Assembly: GCF_009866965.1 (NCBI RefSeq)
Contig: NZ_SPKJ01000009.1
Coordinates: 20,106 to 84,105, forward strand
DNA length: 64,000 nt
Direction: 5' to 3'
Source of the DNA: Propylenella binzhouense
GTDB lineage: Bacteria; Pseudomonadota; Alphaproteobacteria; Rhizobiales; Afifellaceae
The stretch's first letter is position 1. Each line of letters starts with the position of its first letter. The notes below the pieces were generated by a model. That model saw nothing but the letters and a program-made list of their open reading frames with translations. It ran no database searches and was not told the origin of the DNA. Below, piece after piece: positions 60,809 to 64,000 of this stretch. The position numbers were made by a program, and so were the translations under genes.

Positions 60809-61797
60809 CGGACTGTCTCCCCGGCTTCCGTCTGTGTGGTGCGTGCGATCTGGGCGCGGTCGGCGGACCAGATCGTCACCGTGAGGCCCGGGCCGGCGCC
60901 CGGCTTCGGGCCAAGGTCCTGGGCGCTTGCAAGGTTCAGCCCGGCCGCTGCGATCCACTGCGCCATCTGCCCGTGCGCGAAGCCGAGCCGGCGATGGGCA
61001 TGCTCCTCGCGCAGGAACTCGAGCTGGTGCGGCGCGAAATCGATGACGAGCAGGCGGCCGTCGGGCGCGAGCGCCGCGGCGGCCTCCGCGATGGCGCGCT
61101 GCGGGTTCTCGACGAAGTGCAGGACCTGGTGGATCACGACCAGGTCGAAGCTCTCGCGCAGCACCGGCAGATTGGTGATGTCGCCGAGCCGGACGCGGGC
61201 ATGGCCGATGCCCGCACGCTCGAGCTTGGAGCGGGCGACGGCCAGCATGGCAGGCGACAGATCGATGCCGAGGCCGCGCTCGTAGCGCTCGGCGAAGAGT
61301 TCCAGCATGCGCCCGGTGCCGGTCCCGATGTCGAGCATGGAGCGGAACGGCCCCGGCCCGGCCGCGGCGAGGATCGCGCTCTCCACCTCGCGCTCCGGCA
61401 CGTGGAGCGAGCGGATCCGGTCCCATTCCCCGGCGTGCTGGCCGAAATAGCGCTCGGCATGCTCCTGGGCCTGGCGGCGGATCGCCTGCAGGCGCTCGCG
61501 GTCGCGCCGGATGATCGGATCGTCGGGATCGAGGCCGGCGACGAGCGCCTGCGCCAGCTCGGCATCGTCCTCGGCGAGACGGTAATAGACCCAGGAGCCC
61601 TCGGGATTCCGGGCGACCAGGCCGGCATCGCTCAGGATCTTCAGGTGGCGCGAGATGCGCGGCTGCGACTGGCCGAGAATGTCCGTCAGGTCCTTGACGG
61701 TGCGCTCGCCGGCGGCAAGGAGCGACAGCAGCCGGAGCCGGCTCGGCTCCCCTGCCGCCTTCAACCTGGTCACGAGCTTGCCGACCGACGACCCCAC
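60805..61797 (-). CDS. ArsR-family regulator fused to a SAM-dependent methyltransferase-like domain
   Basis: A 330-residue two-domain protein. Residues about 8-90 are an ArsR winged helix (EPSRLRLLSLLAAGERTVKDL; GQSQPRISRHLKILSDAGLV). Residues about 125-320 are a class I methyltransferase fold with MLDIGTGTGRMLEL. Proteins of this layout beside methionine-cycle genes are known as SAM- or SAH-responsive repressors (SamR/SahR type); that role fits the metF coupling here. Metal-binding cysteines of arsenic sensors are absent. The GTG at 61797 is chosen (GAGGG seven bases before); the TTG one codon upstream is possible. Confidence 0.87.
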   Translation of the reverse strand: MGSSVGKLVTRLKAAGEPSRLRLLSLLAAGERTVKDLTDILGQSQPRISRHLKILSDAGLVARNPEGSWVYYRLAEDDAELAQALVAGLDPDDPIIRRDRERLQAIRRQAQEHAERYFGQHAGEWDRIRSLHVPEREVESAILAAAGPGPFRSMLDIGTGTGRMLELFAERYERGLGIDLSPAMLAVARSKLERAGIGHARVRLGDITNLPVLRESFDLVVIHQVLHFVENPQRAIAEAAAALAPDGRLLVIDFAPHQLEFLREEHAHRRLGFAHGQMAQWIAAAGLNLASAQDLGPKPGAGPGLTVTIWSADRAQIARTTQTEAGETVR

Positions 61798-61821
61798 CAA
61801 ACACCCTCGAGAAGGATATGC

Positions 61822-61837
61822 CGATATGTTTATATCG
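61822..61837. promoter_or_regulatory. Palindromic operator of the ArsR-metF operon
   Basis: CGATAT and ATATCG flank a GTTT spacer in a perfect 16-base dyad, 25 bases before the regulator start and about 85 before trmO. A third ATAT eight bases to the left (61816-61819) keeps the same phase. The site is where an autoregulating ArsR-type repressor would bind. Confidence 0.6.
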
Positions 61838-61922
61838 TTACTCCGGCCGAGGCAAGGCCGACGTCGCACCGCCTTGCCCGCCGGCGCGGGACGTGGTTGC
61901 TAGGCCGAACGAGGAGCGGAGA

Positions 61923-62408
61923 ATGGACGATCAGGTGCGGGAAGGCGAGATCGCCCTGCCCTTCGACCCGGCGGAATGCGCGGACGACGCCGCGCTCGTC
62001 TTCATCGGGCGTGCGCGTACGCCCTGGCGCGCGCGAGGCGAGTGCCCGCACAATCCGCGCGAGGCGCGCGAGCGCGGCGGCGATGCGGTGCTCGAGATCG
62101 ATGCGCCCTGGCGCCCCGGCCTCCGCGACATCAAGGCCGGCGACCGGATCATCGTGCTCTACTGGATGGACAAAGCGCGCCGGGACCTGGTGGTGCAGGT
62201 GCCGCGGCACCGCGGGCTCCCCGTCGGGACCTTCTCGCTTCGCTCGCCCGTGCGGCCGAACCCGATCGCCCTCTCCGTCACGACCGTCCTTTCCTCGGAT
62301 CCGGATGCGGGGATCCTCCGGGTCGGGATGCTCGACTGCCTGGACGGCACGCCCCTTCTCGACATCAAGCCCTGGCTCGAATCGATCGACGTGCCGCCGG
62401 CCGCCTGA
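61923..62408 (+). CDS. trmO: tRNA (N6-threonylcarbamoyladenosine(37)-N6)-methyltransferase (TrmO/TsaA family)
   Basis: A 161-residue TrmO-like beta-barrel methyltransferase that adds a methyl group to t6A37 of tRNA-Thr. IGRARTPWRARGECPHNPREAR at about 23-43 (written here in part), TFSLRSPVRPNPIALS and LLDIKPWLESID are the family's conserved blocks. The ATG at 61923 follows GAGGAGCGG. Divergent from the ArsR-metF operon and possibly read from the same control region; using SAM, it has a loose link to that pathway. Its end is two bases from the convergent RimK-like gene. Confidence 0.88.
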   Translation: MDDQVREGEIALPFDPAECADDAALVFIGRARTPWRARGECPHNPREARERGGDAVLEIDAPWRPGLRDIKAGDRIIVLYWMDKARRDLVVQVPRHRGLPVGTFSLRSPVRPNPIALSVTTVLSSDPDAGILRVGMLDCLDGTPLLDIKPWLESIDVPPAA

Positions 62409-62410
62409 AC

Positions 62411-63316
62411 CTAACCGCGGCCGCGCGTCTTCGTCTTGTTGGGCTCGGCGTTCCGCTCCAGGAACGCGACGATGGCGCCGGCGACGTCGACCCCCGACGC
62501 CTTCTCGATCCCTTCCAGTCCGGGCGAGGAGTTCACCTCCATGACGACCGGGCCGTGGTTGGAGCGCAGCATGTCGACGCCGCAGACATTGAGGCCGAGC
62601 GTCTTGGCGGCCCGGATCGCGGTCGAGCGCTCCTCCGGCGTGATGCGCACGCGCGTCGCCCGGCCGCCGCGGTGGAGGTTCGAGCGGAAGTCCCCGGCCG
62701 GGCCTTGCCGCTGCATGGTGGCGACCACGCGGCCGCCGATCACGAAGGCCCTGATGTCGGCGCCGCCGGCCTCCCTGATGAATTCCTGGACGAGGATGTT
62801 CACGTTGGCGCCGCGGAACGCCTCGATGACCGACTTGGCGGAACTCTCCGTCTCGCCCAGCACCACGCCGATGCCCTGCGTCCCCTCGATCAGCTTGATG
62901 ACCACGGGCGGGCCGCCGACGAGCTTCAGCACCTCGGCGGTCTGCTTCGGATCGTGGGCGAAGGCGGTCACCGGCAGCCCGATGCCGGCCCGCGCGAGGA
63001 GCTGGAGCGCGCGCAGCTTGTCGCGCGAGCGGCCGATCGCCACCGATTCGTTGAGCGGCCAGACCCCCATCATCTCGAACTGGCGGAGCACCGCCAGGCC
63101 GTAATAGGTGATCGAGGCGCCGATGCGCGGGACCACGGCGTCGTAGCCTTCGAGCCGGCAGCCGTTGTAGTGCAGCTCGGGGCGGTGCGACGTGATGTTC
63201 ATGTAGCACCGCAGCGTGTTCACCACGTCGATGTCGTGGCCGCGGGCCTTGGCCGCCTCGCAGATCCGCCGGTGCGAATAGAGCGACGGATTGCGGGCGA
63301 GCATGCAGATCTTCAA
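62411..63316 (-). CDS. RimK-family alpha-L-glutamate ligase
   Basis: A 301-residue ATP-grasp ligase. The N-terminal domain begins [20 protein letters not shown]-grasp motifs follow: [58 protein letters not shown] and [15 protein letters not shown]. In E. coli RimK adds glutamates to ribosomal protein S6. The start is a TTG at 63316 and overlaps the stop of the upstream protease-like gene (TTGA). That pairing occurs in many proteobacteria. Confidence 0.9.
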   Translation of the reverse strand: MKICMLARNPSLYSHRRICEAAKARGHDIDVVNTLRCYMNITSHRPELHYNGCRLEGYDAVVPRIGASITYYGLAVLRQFEMMGVWPLNESVAIGRSRDKLRALQLLARAGIGLPVTAFAHDPKQTAEVLKLVGGPPVVIKLIEGTQGIGVVLGETESSAKSVIEAFRGANVNILVQEFIREAGGADIRAFVIGGRVVATMQRQGPAGDFRSNLHRGGRATRVRITPEERSTAIRAAKTLGLNVCGVDMLRSNHGPVVMEVNSSPGLEGIEKASGVDVAGAIVAFLERNAEPNKTKTRGRG

Positions 63317-63882
63317 GAGGGCGTTCTCCGACGCTTTCGTCGCGATCCTCTAGCCGAGCGTCTCGCGCCTGTCTCCCCGTCCCGCAGTTCGGGCCGGCCG
63401 CAGAGCCACGAACGTCCGGCATCGACGAGGACCCGCCCGGCGAGAGCCTGCCGGCCGATCAGCATCGGCAGCTCCATCTTCTCCCGGTTCGTCAGCGTGA
63501 TCTCCACCGGCCAGGCGCGGCCCGCGAGCGCGAGCTCGCAGCGGATGACGAACCGCCGTTCGACGCTGCCGTTCGAGCTGCGGACCTGCCGCTGGTCGAC
63601 GACCATCGCCTCGTGCCAGGGCGCATCCTCGTGTTCTCCGGTAACGTCGAACCGGACATAGGGCGCGCCGGCCCGCTCGAAAGGCTCGATCGAATTGGCG
63701 TGGAGCGCGGAGGTCTTGGCGCCGGTATCGATCTTCGCGTGGATGCGCGCGATGCCGAGGCCGGGCAGCGCCGCCCATTCGCGCCAGCCGACGACGGGCG
63801 GCTCGTCCGCGGCCGTGGTGCCGGCGCCGGAGAAGCCGACGAGCCGGGGATCGCCGGCGAGCAGGATCTTCGGGAACCTCAT
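63313..63882 (-). CDS. RimK-linked retropepsin-like protease (ATP-dependent zinc protease family)
   Basis: A 189-residue protein of the family named ATP-dependent zinc protease, though its [13 protein letters not shown] motif (about 50-62) is that of a retropepsin-like aspartic protease. [14 protein letters not shown] precedes it, and MLIGRQAL closes the domain. An Arg-rich tail (last 20 residues) is unconserved. Partners in RimK operons are thought to trim or control glutamylation. The ATG at 63882 is used. Upstream gene of the pair. Confidence 0.87.
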   Translation of the reverse strand: MRFPKILLAGDPRLVGFSGAGTTAADEPPVVGWREWAALPGLGIARIHAKIDTGAKTSALHANSIEPFERAGAPYVRFDVTGEHEDAPWHEAMVVDQRQVRSSNGSVERRFVIRCELALAGRAWPVEITLTNREKMELPMLIGRQALAGRVLVDAGRSWLCGRPELRDGETGARRSARGSRRKRRRTPS

Positions 63883-63956
63883 CCGGCCAAGAGACCACGG
63901 CTCGGCACGCCCGAACAGGGCGGGCGCGCCGGATCCGGCATCGGCCGCCCGCCCGC

Positions 63957-64000
63957 CTATTCGGCGATCGCCGGGCCGCCGGCCGCGGCCGGCGCGCGGG
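63957..64000 (-). CDS. Possible C-terminal end of a gene entering from the right
   Basis: On the minus strand one frame reads RAPAAAGGPAIAE and then a TAG at 63957-63959. This looks like the tail of a protein whose body lies beyond the window. It is too short to identify, and chance is possible in GC-rich DNA. Confidence 0.3.
   Translation of the reverse strand, partial: RAPAAAGGPAIAE

Noticed and set aside
1..64000. CRISPR arrays, insertion sequences, rRNA genes or a replication origin
   Set aside because: I found no regularly spaced repeats, transposase-like frame, rRNA sequence or DnaA-box cluster in the window.

Overview
The window is high-GC DNA (about 70% over most of its length, judged by eye) with the codon use, gene types and operon habits of an alphaproteobacterium, most likely in the Hyphomicrobiales (Rhizobiales). 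The clues are a KpsC/OPX/KpsE/KpsM/KpsT capsule export set, a CysD plus CysN-CysC fusion resembling NodP/NodQ, an ArsR-methyltransferase next to metF, a DUF3309 mini-protein, a HigA-type antitoxin, and a cytochrome oxidase operon. No species can be named from the sequence alone.

Layout. 1-4.2 kb: the end of a sugar ABC ATPase gene, an NAD-dependent epimerase-like gene, then a 2.2 kb lower-GC island. The island is bounded by an imperfect duplication of the 3' half of a tRNA-Met(CAT) gene. It holds two unfamiliar genes, a HEPN-like protein and a larger protein with a possible PD-(D/E)XK-like core, and no integrase. This is the best candidate for an undescribed system. 4.4-8.4 kb: housekeeping and stress genes (tandem UspA, DUF3309, orphan HigA, SRAP/YedK, TVP38, MsrB).

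8.4-33.6 kb: a large capsular polysaccharide locus. Export genes (kpsC and an OPX lipoprotein gene on the minus strand; kpsE, kpsM, kpsT on the plus strand) are followed by a Stf0-type sulfotransferase, a GT2-GT4 fusion, the PAPS-producing pair cysD-cysNC, a WbsX-like protein, further glycosyltransferases, a methyltransferase, two more sulfotransferases (one broken by an in-frame TGA), a GT61-like enzyme and dTDP-rhamnose genes rfbC-rfbB-rfbD. Together these suggest a sulfated, probably rhamnose-containing capsule with its own supply of activated sulfate. Three enzymes share a tandem FDxxxY...PLxHYxxxG repeat.

33.6-42.8 kb: a P1B-type metal ATPase, a PIG-L deacetylase with a D-lyxose/mannose isomerase, a heme-copper oxidase operon whose subunit II lacks its CuA domain, an M15-like peptidase and PhoD. 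42.8-48.8 kb: a BMP-family nucleoside/base-type ABC transporter with a cytosine-deaminase-like amidohydrolase. 49-52.7 kb: a GAF-EAL protein, a membrane protein, and a nucleotidyltransferase/metallophosphoesterase pair. 52.7-55.4 kb: a second ABC transporter of the TrpXYZ type.

55.3-64 kb: a secreted protein of unknown function, an ornithine-decarboxylase-like enzyme, a PQQ-type sugar dehydrogenase with its cytochrome c, small membrane proteins (one of 27 aa), metF with an ArsR-methyltransferase regulator and a palindromic operator, trmO, and a RimK-like ligase with a retropepsin-like protease.
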